This document shows, in pieces, positions 11,606 through 23,202 of a stretch of DNA of 64,000 nt. Source of the stretch: Anoplolepis gracilipes (Eukaryota > Arthropoda > Insecta > Hymenoptera > Formicidae); the NCBI RefSeq assembly GCF_047496725.1, contig NC_132983.1, positions 9,771,001 to 9,835,000 on the forward strand. The letters run 5' to 3'. Below the pieces are notes generated by a model. That model was given only the letters and a program-made list of their open reading frames with translations, was not told the origin of the DNA and did not search any database. The position numbers and the translations under genes are program-made. Every line of letters starts with the position of its first letter. Position 1 is the first letter of the stretch.

Positions 11606-12562
11606 TGTAACGGTGCACCTTTCCCGACGTCTCGGACTAGCTCGTCGGTTCCAGAGTTCGGGAAAAGGGGAAGACTCCATTGACGAGACCGGGTTTTCGT
11701 ATAACAGCGGTTTATTTACTAGGAGTATTTACATGTGGTTGGGTCGTGTGTAGTTGTGCATGGGTGATGTGAGTGCAAGCGGGAGAGGGTCGGCAAGCGG
11801 TATGTGTGCTTACAAGCTAAGTGTACGGCTAGTTATCTACAGGCTAGGCGTGCGGTTCTTTACAAGTTAGGCAAGCGGCTAACCACAAGCTAGGTGGCGT
11901 GAGGTTGCGAGCGGGTCGCAGCACATACAAGTTCCTACGAACTGCGACGAGGCGGGTGCGCAACGGTTCGCGGTACAACGCGACTATATACAAACTGGGC
12001 AAGTCGCCGCAGGATACGATTATCGCGTCGCGGTTATTCGCAAGCGGGCCGCCGGGGCGGCGATCAGGCGCGCTGCCGTCGACCGTCAGGAACACCTGGC
12101 AGGAGAAAAGAACACCTTTCTCCCGGATCGACGGTTGGCTGGGATCGCGACCGCCGGGAACACCCGGCAGAAGGAGAGCACACTCTCCTCCCGGATCGCG
12201 TAGTCGAGAACGGAGTCGGTCACCGGGAACACCCGGCAGAAGAAGAGAACACCCTTCTCCCGGATCGACGGTCAGGAACTGGGAGAGAGAATCGAATCTA
12301 GCTGTTGACTTCACTTTGGAGCTTAGCTCTGAGGCTCTTGCCCGGCCGGACTCAGGATCAGGACAGGTGTCTGGTCGTCGGTCGGTCGGGATTATATACT
12401 CGGGAGCCTTCCCTCTCTCTTGCTTCATTCGAGAGAGAGGGGGATCTCAGTGGCGTGCGCGATGGTGGTTTTGCGTGGTGGAGCGCTCATAGGCGCCGAG
12501 TCTCACGAATTTGGGAGCGGGTGTTCGGCCCCCGAGACCGCTAGTGACGGCGTGTCGTCACA
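11606..12562 (-). repeat. 3' LTR of Gypsy B
   Basis: 957 bp, paired with 16941-17887. It contains about 23-bp tandem units (around 11810-11890) and three CCGGGAACACCCGGCAG-type blocks (12085-12270). Open frames across it are not genes. Confidence 0.92.
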
Positions 12563-12947
12563 TCACCCCTTCTCTTAGCAGTGGTGTCCCGTGGCGATAG
12601 TGTTTAGGCGATGGTCAGCCTTCGGACGGATTGTGGCCGGTCCTGGTGGTCGAACCGGACCAGCCATTTCCCGGTTGCAGTCGTGGCCCGGTACTTTCGC
12701 GCGACGTGCGCCGCGTAGGTACCTCGACGACGATGCCTTCCTCTACTTGTACCCGGATTGGTGGTGGTCTGGGCCGTCCCGCGACGAAGAGCTGGATGGG
12801 CGGCTTCCCGGGGCGTTGGATCACGTGCTCCGTAATCTGGGGCCGGCTGGCGGCGGTCGGCGGCGGTCGGAGGCGGTCGCCGGGGTCGGCGGCGGCCGGA
12901 AACGGTCGTCGGGGTCGGCGGAGCGTTGCCGGCTCCGGCTCCTGGGT

Positions 12948-15900
12948 TTACTGGGGCTCTCCGTCAACCTCTTCGCCGTGTTGGTTGCCGCGGGTGGTGC
13001 GTCTTTGAGGTCCTGGAGGTGGACTCGCCGGTATCACTTCCCTTGCTCGTCCCACAAGTCCACGATCACGGGTGAGAGGAATTTTTTCACCGTTAATGGG
13101 CCGATGTCGTGGTGCGAGCTTGGCGGCGAAATTCGCGTCCTTGGCGGACAGGGGACGGTCTCTCTTCCATACTTGGTCGCCCAGTGGGGTCGCCAGTCCC
13201 GTCAGCGCAGGTCGTAATAGTGGGCCTGTTGTTGAAAGGCGCGCGCCAGGTGTATGCGCACCACCTCCAAAGCGTCCTCCAGAGCTTGCCGGTTCTCGGC
13301 GGGAGTAGTGTCGATTGGTGTCTGTGTCCGGTCTTCCGTGTGGTGACGCCAGTTCCCGGCCATGGTTCAGGAAGACTGGGGTGTAGCCGGTGGCCTCGTG
13401 CCGGGAGGTGTTGACGGCGAATTGTAGGTTAGGGAGAGCAGCTATCCTCTCGTCCCAATCACGGTGATCCTTGCCCACATACTGCGCGACCATGGTCTTG
13501 ACGGTGCGATTGGCGCGTTCCACCGGGTTATAGTGGGAAGCATAGGCCGGCGTCAGGCGGTGTTTGATGCCAAACTTCTGAAGTAATTTCCAGAACTGGT
13601 GCGAGGTCATCTGCGTCCCGTTGTCGGAGATGAGCTCGGGGCATCCGTGGCGGTAGATGATGCGTCGGGTCACCTCTCGAACGAAGGCGGGTGCCGTGGC
13701 CTGGCGTAGTGGTACTATCTCCATCCATTTGCTGAATCGATCCTGCATATTAAGCAGCCAAGTGTGTCCGTGGCGTGATCGTGGCCCCACGAAATCGATC
13801 GAGACTTGCTGCCACGGGGCGGTGGCCGGGGTGGCGTGTAGGTATTCGGCCGACTTGCGTTGTACTGCTTTGTGGGCCAAGCAGTTCGGGCACTGTCGAA
13901 CGTACCGGGCGATTTCCCGGAACATGCCTGGCCAGTAATAAGCCCGAGCTACGCGCGCGATGGTTTTGGCTACTCCGGCGGCCGGGTCGTCATGGAACCG
14001 GTAGAGGAGCGCGGGGCGTTGCTCCTTGGGGACACATTGCTTCCATTGCTCGGCGGCTGGTGTCTCGCGGAAGTCGAGGTCGTGTAGCAGGTGTCGTTTT
14101 AGTTGGCCGTCCTGGATCCGGTAATCGGGGTAATTCCCGGGCCGCTCCTCGACCGCGGTCCATAGGCGGCGGTACCATTTGCAGGTCGGGTGGCCCTGGA
14201 TCGCACTGACCGCTGATTCTCTGGACAGGGCATCGGCAACTCGGTTGAGGCTGCCCTTCCGGTAGCGAATCTCGAAATCGAATTGCTATAGCTCAAACAG
14301 CCATCGCCCTAGGCGTCCGCTGAGCGACTCGAGTTGCTGTAGCCAACGTAGTGCTTGGTAATCCGTCACTACGGTAAAGTGATACTCCTCCAGGTAGTCG
14401 CTCATTCGGCGGATGCCCCAGACCACGGCCAAGCACTCCAATTCAGTAGCGCTGTAATTCCTCTCGGCCTGGTTAAGGGTGCGGCTGGCGTACGCTATGA
14501 CTCGTTCGCCGCCCTGGTGGTGTTGAGTTAGCACCGCTCCTAACCCCTGGGCACTGGCTTCGGTTTGCAGCACGAACGGTCTTTCGAAATCCGGGCAGGC
14601 TAGTACGGGAGCGGTGGTTAGAGCCTGTTTGAGCTGTTGGAATGCGGTCTCCTCTTCCTCGGACCATGCCCATTTGGCCCTTTTCCGTCAGTCGGGTGAG
14701 CGGTGCCACTGTTGAGAAATCAGCGATGAACCGGCGATACCACGAGGCGACACCGAGGAACTGGCGTATCTTGCGGACGGTGGTGGGCGTGGGCCAGTGG
14801 CGGATGGCGGTTACCTTCTCGGGGTCGGTCCGGATGCCGTGTCGATCCACGATATGTCCCAGGTAGCGTAAGCTGTTTCGACAGAACTGGCACTTTTCGG
14901 CGTTGAGTTTCAGGCCAGCGCCCCGTAGTCGGCGGAAGACTTCTGCCAGGTGACGCAGGTGGTCGGCGAAGGTGTGACTGGCGACAACGATGTCGTCCAG
15001 GTATACGAAGACGTGGGGCTCGAGGTCAGGTCTCAGGACGCTATCGAGGAGTCGTTGGAATGTAGCCGGTGCGGAGTGTAGGCCAAATGGCATTACTCGG
15101 AACTGCATTAAGCCTCGGCCGGGATGGTGAATGCGGTGGCGAGCCGGCTCCCCGGGGCTAGGGGCACTTGCCAGTATCCGTTCTTGAGGTCCAGTGTGGA
15201 CAGGTAGCGGGCCCCCCGGAGTTTGTCGAGGGTGACAGCGATGTAGGGCAGCGGGTACGCGTCTTTCTCGGAAGCAACGTTCAGCTTCCGGAAGTCGATG
15301 CAGAACCTGTGGTTCCCATCTTTCTTGCGCACGATGACCACGGAGAAGCTCCAGGCACTGGTGGAGGGCTCGATCACTCTCTCGCGCTCCATTTTCTCGA
15401 CCTGTTGGTCGATAATCGCCTGCATAGCGGGGTTACGGGGTCGGTAGCGTTGCTTAATCGGCGAGCCGAGTTTCAATCGAATGCGGTGTTCAGTCCGGTC
15501 GGTAGGTCCTCGGATGTGTTCGAATTTTTGGAGTTCCGTTGCTAAGAACTCGTTCAGTCGAGTGGTTTCGTCGGCGGTGATGACGGCTAGTCCGGCGGTG
15601 ATGCCGCCGAGGCGAGGACTCGTGGAGGCGACCAGCGTGGGGGGTGCCGCGAGGTGGATCCCAATCCAGGCCCACAGATCAACCCCCACCAGGAGCTCGT
15701 TGTCCAGCGTAGGGAGGACAAGAAACCGATGCTTCAAACGCTGGTTGGCCACCTGGAGCGGTAGCTCTATCGTCTCCTGGACGATCATCACCGACCCGTC
15801 GGCTAGGTGAATCTGTTCCAGGCTCGTGTTTGATCGGGGCGCTTGGTTGCCCAAGCGTCGGGCGGTCTCCTGGCTGATGAGTGAGATCTCGGAGCCGGAG

Positions 15901-16061
15901 TCGATTAGTGCCCAAATCGATTGTCCGTGAATTCGGACTAGTATGTGCGGCCGGGGTGTGTACTCTATTCGGGCTGAGCGGTGGCCGCGGTGCCTCCGGC
16001 CCGGTCTTCGTTTCCCTTCGGTGGGTGGCAGTCCCGTGTTAACACCCCGTCCTTGCCACAC
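12948..16061 (-). pseudogene. Pol of Gypsy B: protease, RT, RNase H, integrase; broken
   Basis: 15108-16061 holds the protease (ALIDSGSEISLI) and the start of RT (motif A STLDLKNGYW intact). After a frame change at about 15108 the next frame holds motif C (VYLDDIVV), thumb and connection to about 14690. RNase H is at 14286-14573 with LQTEAS in place of the usual Asp; a TAG ends this frame after LFEL. The integrase at 12948-13925 has CPNC of the zinc domain, catalytic Asp in IDFVGP and SDNGTQ, and Glu in PVERANR, then a Pro/Arg-rich tail that has left the true frame. All enzymes of a Gypsy Pol are present in order but at least three breaks prevent function. Confidence 0.92.
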
Positions 16062-16886
16062 CGGGAGCAGAACTTGCGAGCCGGCCGTCCCGACGAATAT
16101 GCCCTCGCTGCTTGCAGCGCCAGCAGCAGTCTTCCCGGCTGTAGGTGGCGGCGGCGACGGATGGTTTGGCGCTAGCCTGGATATCCGGGCGGCGTTCCTT
16201 CTTTCGCCGCCGAATGAGTTCGAATTCGGCCACCTTGGCGGTCAACTCGTCTAGGTTTCCGAGTCCCGTTCGAGAAATGTGCAACTGTATATCCATATTT
16301 TCGTAGACCTGGTCCAGCTGGTCATCCGCCGTGAAGTCTCCGGCCCTTCGCATCGTTGTGAGCATGGTTGTGAAGTATTCCGGGAAGGGCTCGTTGGGGC
16401 GTTGCAGGCGGCTCTGAACCTCTCTCTTTAATTGTCGGTGATACCCCGGCGGCGAAATGCTCGCAAGAAGTCAGCCCATCTCGTTCAGCCCGAGTAGTTA
16501 TTCCGGTACCAGAGAAGGGTACTGCCACGAAGCATCTCCGGTAGTCCGAGCAGCATCTGCTCGTCGGCAAAGCCATAGGCGTAGCGCAGTTCTTCCACCC
16601 GCTCCAAAAAAGTGAGCGGTTCTTTTCCCTCGAAGTGGAGTCCCCACTTTCGAATCTAGTTTAGCGCTTTAGCGCGGTCGGGTAGACCCTCCGCGGCCTT
16701 AAGGTTCTCATAGGACTCGTCTTCGGAGTGGGGCATGGTAAGTGCCTGTGGTAATTCCGGGTGGCGGGCGGCGAGTCGGCGTAGTCGCTTTCGGAGTTCG
16801 TCGAGTGTGCCCGAGGGGTTTCCCCCATAGTGGTCTAGATACTGTACGACTTGTTCCTTCGACAAGTAGTTGATGCGCGCGCTCAT
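16040..16886 (-). pseudogene. Gag of Gypsy B, broken
   Basis: Start at MSARINYLSKEQ (ATG at 16886), with a SAP-like helix-loop-helix N-terminus, then an acidic linker and a stop near 16656. Gag sequence continues in other frames through 16322-16576 to a single zinc knuckle at about 16085, which reads CCWRCKQRGHIRRDG: the last Cys of the CCHC set is Gly. At least two frameshifts separate the pieces. Confidence 0.85.
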
Positions 16887-16921
16887 GAGCGGTTCACGAG
16901 AACTGGAGTCTTCACAGGTCA

Positions 16922-16940
16922 GGTCCTTGTTTGGGCGCCA
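16922..16940 (-). other. Primer binding site of Gypsy B (tRNA-Lys)
   Basis: Minus strand reads TGGCGCCCAAACAAGGACC directly inside the 5' LTR. It begins with the obligatory TGG and fits the 3' end of tRNA-Lys(UUU) with a few mismatches (identity from memory). Confidence 0.75.
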
Positions 16941-17887
16941 TGTAACGGTGCACCTTTCCCGACGTTTCGGACTAGCTCGTCGGTTCCAGGATTCGGGAGA
17001 AGGGGAAGACTCCAATTGACGAGACCGGGTTTTCGTATAACAGCGGTTTATTTACTGGGAGTATTTACATGTGGTTGGGTCGTGTGCTTTATACATGTGT
17101 AGTTGTGTATGGGTGATGTGTGTATGTGAGTGCAAGCGGGACGGGGTCGGCAAGCAGTATGTGTGCTTACAAGCTAAGCGTGCGGTTATCTACAGGCTAG
17201 GCGTGCGATTATTTACAGACTAGGCGTGCGGTTATTTACAAGCTAGGCAAGCGGCTAACCACAAGCTAGGCGGCGCGAAGTTGCAAGCGGGTCGCAGCAC
17301 ATGCAAGTTCCTACGAGCTAGCCGGGTGCACAACGGTTCGCGGTGCAACGCGACTTTATACAAACTGGGCGAGTCGCCGGGGCGGCGATCAGACGCGCTG
17401 CCGTCGACCGCCGGGAACACCCGGCAGGAGAAGAGAACACCCTTCTCTCGGATCAACGGTTGGCTGGGATCGCGACCGCCGGGAACATCCGGCAGAAGGA
17501 GAGCACACCCTCCTCCCGGATCGCGTAGTCGAGAACGGAGTCGGCCACCGGGAACACCCGGCAGAAGAAGAGAACACCCTTCTCCCGGATCGACGGTCAG
17601 GAACTGGGAGAGAGAATCGAATCTAGCTGTTGGCTTCGCTTCGGAGCTTAGCTCTGAGGCTCTTGCTCGGCCGGCAAGCGGCTAACCACGACAGGTGTCT
17701 GGTCGTCGGTCGGTTGGGCTTATATACCCGGGAGCCTTCCCTCTCTCTCGCTTCATTCGAGAGGGAGATCCTAGTGGCGTGCGCGATGGTGGTTTTGTGC
17801 GGTGGGGCGCTCATAGGCGCCGAGTCTCACGAATTTGGGGGCGGGTGTTCGGCCCTCCGAGACCGCTAGTGACGGCGTGTCGTCACA
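16941..17887 (-). repeat. 5' LTR of Gypsy B
   Basis: 947 bp. Four tandem 23-bp units (17166-17257, pattern TTTACAGACTAGGCGTGCGG) make its repeat block different in copy number from the other LTR. The GC-rich CCGGGAACACCCGGCAG blocks recur at about 17405-17600. Confidence 0.92.
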
Positions 17888-18325
17888 GTATATGCATTGC
17901 AAAGTACATGCTTAGATAGGAGTGCATAGGGGGACGGGGCAAAGCCCCGTCCCCATAAAATAATATAACAAAACTTGAGAGCGTAGGAACTATCAAGTCT
18001 GACAGTACTGTGTGGAAGTTTCAATGCTATTTGACCGAAGCGCTGCTAGACAAATGGCTCAATGAATCGTGCATCGATGCATTCAGTATTTATTTTGTAA
18101 GATTATGAATAAAAAATTATAAACTGAATGCATCGATGCACGATTCATTGAGCCATTTGCCTAACAGTGCTTCAGTCAAATAGCATTGAAACTTCCACAC
18201 AGTACTGTCAGCCTTGGTAGTTTCTACGCTCTCAAGTGGGGACGAGATTTCGCCCCGTCCCTTTATGCACTCCCATCTAAGCATGTACTTTGCAATGCAT
18301 ATACGATTCCACATGGGTTTGCAAC

Positions 18326-18688
18326 TTATATAGCAACATAAAAAGGATTTATTAAAATTAAAAAGGATTTATTTAAAATTTTGTGTAAGTTACTAAAACG
18401 CATGCGCGCGTGACCGCAGCGCACGTCCATGTCACTGTACGTCGCCCGAATGACAGGTTTCATAGCCTCAGAAGTGATCATCTTAAAAAATTTATATCTC
18501 GCTTCGCGTGGCAGAGCGACGATTTTTTCTGCCAGATTCATTCGTTTCGAGCCAAAATCTATTACTAAAAAAATTTTCAATAAAATTGGTGAGGAGGACT
18601 GCTCATCTTCATATTTACCTGCTTTTCTGCCAAAGTGTGAATCAGCCTTAAAAGAATTTGGAATTTTACCGCATATGATTTTTTTCAT
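18326..18688 (-). pseudogene. Unidentified open frame in the fold-back arm
   Basis: A 120-codon frame (MKKIICGKIPNS...) lies in the right arm of fold-back copy 1. The left arm (8711-9042) carries the same sequence, frameshifted. It is basic and has no motif I can name. The simpler copy at 30056 lacks its middle. It may be a captured gene fragment or an old transposon protein; not thought to be a host gene. Confidence 0.35.
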
Positions 18689-19037
18689 TTTTTGGATAAA
18701 CTATGGACCTCCAAACGTTGTAAAGAATTTATTCGTGACCACCTAACGATTTTGCATCGAATAAACTCTTGTTTAATTCGATTGGACAAAAAATAAAAAT
18801 ATTCGGCTAACTTTACATCGAAATTTTAATTATTTAATTAAAAAAAATGATGAATCTCCAAACGTTTTAATTAAACTTCCAATCATCTCCAAACGATTTC
18901 CAAACGATTAGTTAATTTTAATTATAAAAAAATCAAAGTGGTTCGGCTAACTTTACGAATTTGCAAAACAGTATTACAGCCAAAATACAAAGAGAATCTT
19001 AATAAAATTGTGATATTCGTAATCAGTAGGATATTTT

Positions 19038-19206
19038 GCAGGTCGCTACAGAGCGATTTTTTGAGAAAAAGATCGAAATAAAATTTCCAAAAATGTGCTG
19101 CTGATTGCGAGAGTTACCGTGGTCAGGTGTAGCTGCGCCTTGAATTCGAAATCAATTTATTATAAATTTTTTCAAAAATGCAAAATCTGGCTCTGTAGCG
19201 ACCTGC
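19038..19206. repeat. Short hairpin MITE with GCAGGTCGCTACAGAG ends
   Basis: GCAGGTCGCTACAGAGCGA at the left is complementary to the right end CTCTGTAGCGACCTGC. 169 bp, no coding capacity. Confidence 0.65.
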
Positions 19207-19799
19207 GTTATTATATAAAGAATATATAAAAAAAGTTTCACAAAGAAATATAACTTCTTTATGAGCTAAATATTATAGAAGCGGATATCGCTATCTGCAC
19301 CTAAGGTACAGCTAACGAATCGATGTTGGTAGCACCGCTTGCTAAGGAGAGACAATGAAAGACAATAACGTCGTCTTTGTCTCTCTTGAATGGAATAATG
19401 TTTGTACGTATACAGATATACACCAATACATTGAATAAGAATTCATTTCTCAATGTTGGTGACAGTGACGCTCGAATTTTCTTGCCGGTCCTGTCGACCC
19501 TTAAGAATAAGAATAAGGAATAGAGATTAAATGTAACGCACAATTAAAAAAGAATAAAATATAAAATATAAAAATTGTGTCATGCAGACATACCATAACA
19601 AAATAAAAAATTCATAGCTTATAAATTTAAATATGGATTTAGACATTGTTAACCAGGAAGTCATCTTTAATCCCAGAGCAATATTTTTATTTTCCTGTTT
19701 TGTTTTTAAATTAATGGAATTATGCTATTAAAAAGAAAAAATAATAAACATAAACTTTGGAAAAATGAGTCCGTCCTATTAATTTACAAAGAGATAATC
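19207..19799. other. Intergenic A+T-rich sequence without recognisable gene
   Basis: No supported gene. A short minus-strand open frame at 19301-19543 has no recognisable domain. The right part runs into decayed PIF-type sequence. Confidence 0.5.
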
Positions 19800-20363
19800 T
19801 AAATAATTTCATCCCTTTTATGGAAGAGTTTAAAAATGATGCTGATCACTTTTTCCATTATATCATGACGTTAGAAATATATAAAAAATTTCTCCCTTTC
19901 TAAAGAAAACCAGTTTAAGGAAAGCTTTAACTCCAGAACAGTGTTTAATAATTACACTAAGGTATATTTATTTAATTTTTTTAAAATTTTGTATTACTAC
20001 AATAATAGTTTACAAAAAAAATAGATACACTTTTAAGATGTTTAAAATTAATATTTTTAAATTTTCTTTTGAGAATGTTCTATTTTTTTGTAAACTTAAT
20101 GCATATACTTTGTAAAAATAAAATCATGTTTGACTAATATATATTTATTTTATTTATTATTAGATTTATAGCTAGTGGAGAATCAATTTTTTCCATTGCA
20201 TTACATCATCGTGTGGGTGAATCAACTGTTCGTGCTATAATTGTTGAAACATGCTCAGTTATTATTGATAGATTGTCACCTATTTATTTAAAAAACCTAA
20301 TGAAAGAGATTGGCTTCGTATTTCTGAGGGATTTAGTAAGATTTGGAATATGCTGCCATGATA
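19800..20363 (+). pseudogene. PIF/Harbinger transposase fragment
   Basis: Decayed coding sequence matches the N-terminal half of HARBI1-like nucleases: DADHFFHYIM around 19840, then LTPEQCLIITLR ending at a GT donor (about 19962). An intron follows to a TTAG acceptor (about 20161), then the helix-turn-helix region FIASGESIFSIAL and HRVGESTVRAIIVETC. After a 1-nt shift NERDWLRISEGFSKIWN follows and a stop ends it. The catalytic DDE domain is missing. The intron sits at the same site as in the element at 57278. Confidence 0.75.
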
Positions 20364-20874
20364 GTACGAGTTTAATATTTAATATTTATATTCCGTTATT
20401 TTAATTCTTTATTCTTAATTCTCAATGCATTGTGCGTTAGTCCATTTATTTTCTCGTTTTAAAATAATATAATATTTAATATTTAATATTTTTCCTTTTG
20501 TGCGCAGGGCCATAGACGATGTTGTCGATCCTTAACCTATGTATTTTAGATTTTGAATAATACTAAATATCTTTTATCAATGAAGGCACTTTTCAGTTTA
20601 AAATAAATTAATAAAAAATACAATGTGTTTTATTATAAACATTGCCATTAACGATTATTAAAAATATTTAGATATATATGAAATATTGACAATTTTTTAA
20701 AGGTTTTGCAAAAATTAAAATATCGAAATATAAAGATATAATAATATATAAAAAAGGAATAGTATACTATACAAGAGGAAAGAATAATATACTATACTGA
20801 TGTTACATCTACAAATAATGATAAAAAAAGAGGAATAAATTTAAATAGTGATTTTAACATTACATTGCGTGAAA

Positions 20875-23154
20875 ATGCCAGTTTATCAGGAAGAAGTAAT
20901 TACCTTTATATTATTAAATATATTTATAAGGAGCTAAATATTTGTGTATTTTTTTATATATTATACATGTTATTGTCTTTTTGTTTATTTATTAACAAAT
21001 AATTATTATTTAGCAAATCCAAGCACAAACTATTATTGTTATTCATCCTGGCTCTATGTATCTTCGTATGGGTCGTGCTTCTGATCAGAAGCCTTTTACA
21101 TTGTTACATGCAGTGGCAAGGAGACGTTTACCAAGTGGAATTAAATACAAGGATAATTTCCTACCACCAGCTGTAATATTAGTAAGTATAAATATATAAG
21201 TGTGATATGGTCAGAGATTTTGTTATCAATTGTATTTTATAGACAAAGGAGTTGACACAAGCAATGGAAGAGTCTCGGCTACAGGTATCACATACTTTGC
21301 AATCCTGTTTACAATCAGATGGAAGTCGAAGGTATGCAACTCCACCACAGCAAATAGCAGCCTTCAATCGCAGATCCGTTCCAGAAATTTCCTCCCCATG
21401 TAATATGAAATGGACAAAAACTGATCATGACATAGTTGTTGGTGATGATATTTTGTCATTAGATCCAGAAGAAGAATCCAATTTTAATATCCATTTTCCT
21501 TATAAAAGAGGTGAACTTAATATACATGTGGGTCCAGGAGGCAGTCTAACAGCCGTTATGACAGATTTAAAAACAATCTGGGAATATGTGTTGACTGAAA
21601 AACTGGATATTCCTTTAAGAGACTTGAAACACTATCGTGCAGTGCTTGTTGTACCTGATATCTATCATCGACCTTATTTGAAAGAATTGACTACATTACT
21701 ATTAGACGAGATTGGTTTTGGTCGTTGTATTCTGTTACAAGTTAGTTTCTGCTCATAATACTATTGATTTGTTATTTATTTTTACATATAATCCTTACAA
21801 AAAGAAAGTTTTATAAATTTGTTTTTATAAGGATTATATATATATATATATATAAAAATAAATAACATTTTTTATACTTTTATTTTATTATAATTTTTAA
21901 GTTTTATTTTAATCGACTGTTATATTTTAACAAGTAATTTGAAATTGAAGTACAATTGTTTTTTATTAATAGGATCATGTAGGTGCGTTGTTTGGTGCCG
22001 GTTTGGGTTATGCATGTGTGGTAGATGTTGGAGCACAGAAGATATCAGTGTCATGTGTGGAAGATGCAATCTCTCATAAAGATACGCGAGTACGTATGGA
22101 CTATGGTGGTGCAGATGTCACACAGACATTTTTCTGGCTTTTACAAAAGTCTGCATTTCCATACAAATTATGCGATCCTGTCAACAAATTGGATGCGTTG
22201 CTTTTGGATCAATTAAAGATAGATTTTTGTCATGTGGATTTAAATGTATGTGGTTCACAGGAGAAAACTTTTGTTGTTAGAAAACCAAAACAACAAACAG
22301 AGACATATACTTTGCAGGTATCTTTTTATTCATTCTTATAAAAAAAAATTATTTTTTTCCATATATAATAAAATATATATAATATATAAAATTATATTGA
22401 AACTTGCAATAGGTAGGCGATGAATGCTTAATAGCACCTTTGAGTTTGTTTCAACCTGAATTGTTCAGAATTACTGGAACCCATAATGTTCACGTTCAAA
22501 AACGATCATTAGGAGATCCAGAAGATCCTTACGATGAGAATTATTTAAGGGAAACGAGCGTAAGTATTCATTTTTCTTTAACTATATCTGTTTGAAATAT
22601 TATGTTAAGTTTTTCTACAAAGTATTGTTTATGTAAAAAAAAAAAAAGAAAAAGTAAAATGATCTATATTAATTATACAGGATGAGAAAAAAGCATGAAA
22701 ACTGAAAAATCTCAAAAAATATAAGTTTTACAAAAAAATGTTTCAGACAAAAGTTGTATGGTTTCGAGGAGACATAAGATGGTGTCATTGATTTGACTTT
22801 AAATAGTCGCTTGAAGGTCACATGAAGGTCACCTTCAATTTCTTAAATCAAACACCCTATTTTTAATTACATATTCTTGTAGCTTACCTTGAGAACTTTC
22901 CAAAACACTGTATAAAACTTCTTTTAGCTAAAAATTTCTTGAGTTATTTTAAAGTTTGTCATGATACTTTTTAATATAAAATATGAAATAAATGAAAAAA
23001 ATGAATAGATCTTGCCTCAGATGGCCAGATCTTTCCTCGATCTTGCTTTAGATTCTTTTTCTGTACAACTTATATTTTTCGAGATTTTTGAAAAGTTTTC
23101 ATATTTTTTTCCTCACCCTGTATATCAAAGTTGAACATTTAAAAAATGTATTTA

Positions 23155-23202
<48 letters not shown>

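Larger units (their letters stand above)
11606..17887 (-). mobile_element. Ty3/Gypsy LTR retrotransposon B, GC-rich, inactive
   Basis: Long LTRs (957 and 947 bp) with TGTAACGG...GTCACA on the + strand flank a minus-strand gag-pol. The target duplication is ATAT (11602-11605) against GTAT (17888-17891); the uninterrupted copy at about 30499 reads GTATATGC, so the left copy has one mutation. A tRNA-Lys-like primer site lies just inside the right LTR. GC content is far above the surroundings. Stops and frameshifts break both gag and pol. Confidence 0.95.
8443..18956. mobile_element. Fold-back element copy 1, split by piggyBac and Gypsy B
   Basis: The ends TAAAGTTAGCC (8444-8454) and GGCTAACTTTA are mirror images, and the arms run inward to a centre near 18100-18120 with about 0.8 kb of homology per arm. 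The left arm is 8443-9042, 11555-11605 and 17892-about 18100; the right arm is about 18120-18956. Without the two inserts the element is about 1.7 kb. The same palindrome, shorter and uninterrupted, lies at 30056-31323. Each outer arm carries a remnant open frame (see 18326-18688). No clear target duplication was found for this copy. Confidence 0.85.

Noticed and set aside
11844..12544. Open frames in GC-rich sequence, both strands
   Set aside because: They lie inside the LTR of Gypsy B and repeat in the other LTR; LTRs do not code here.
12591..13217. 208-codon + strand frame opposite the integrase
   Set aside because: It is antisense to pol of Gypsy B in GC-rich sequence and has no recognisable domain.
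17166..17257. CRISPR-like array
   Set aside because: The 23-bp units are contiguous, without spacers, inside an LTR of a eukaryotic retrotransposon.
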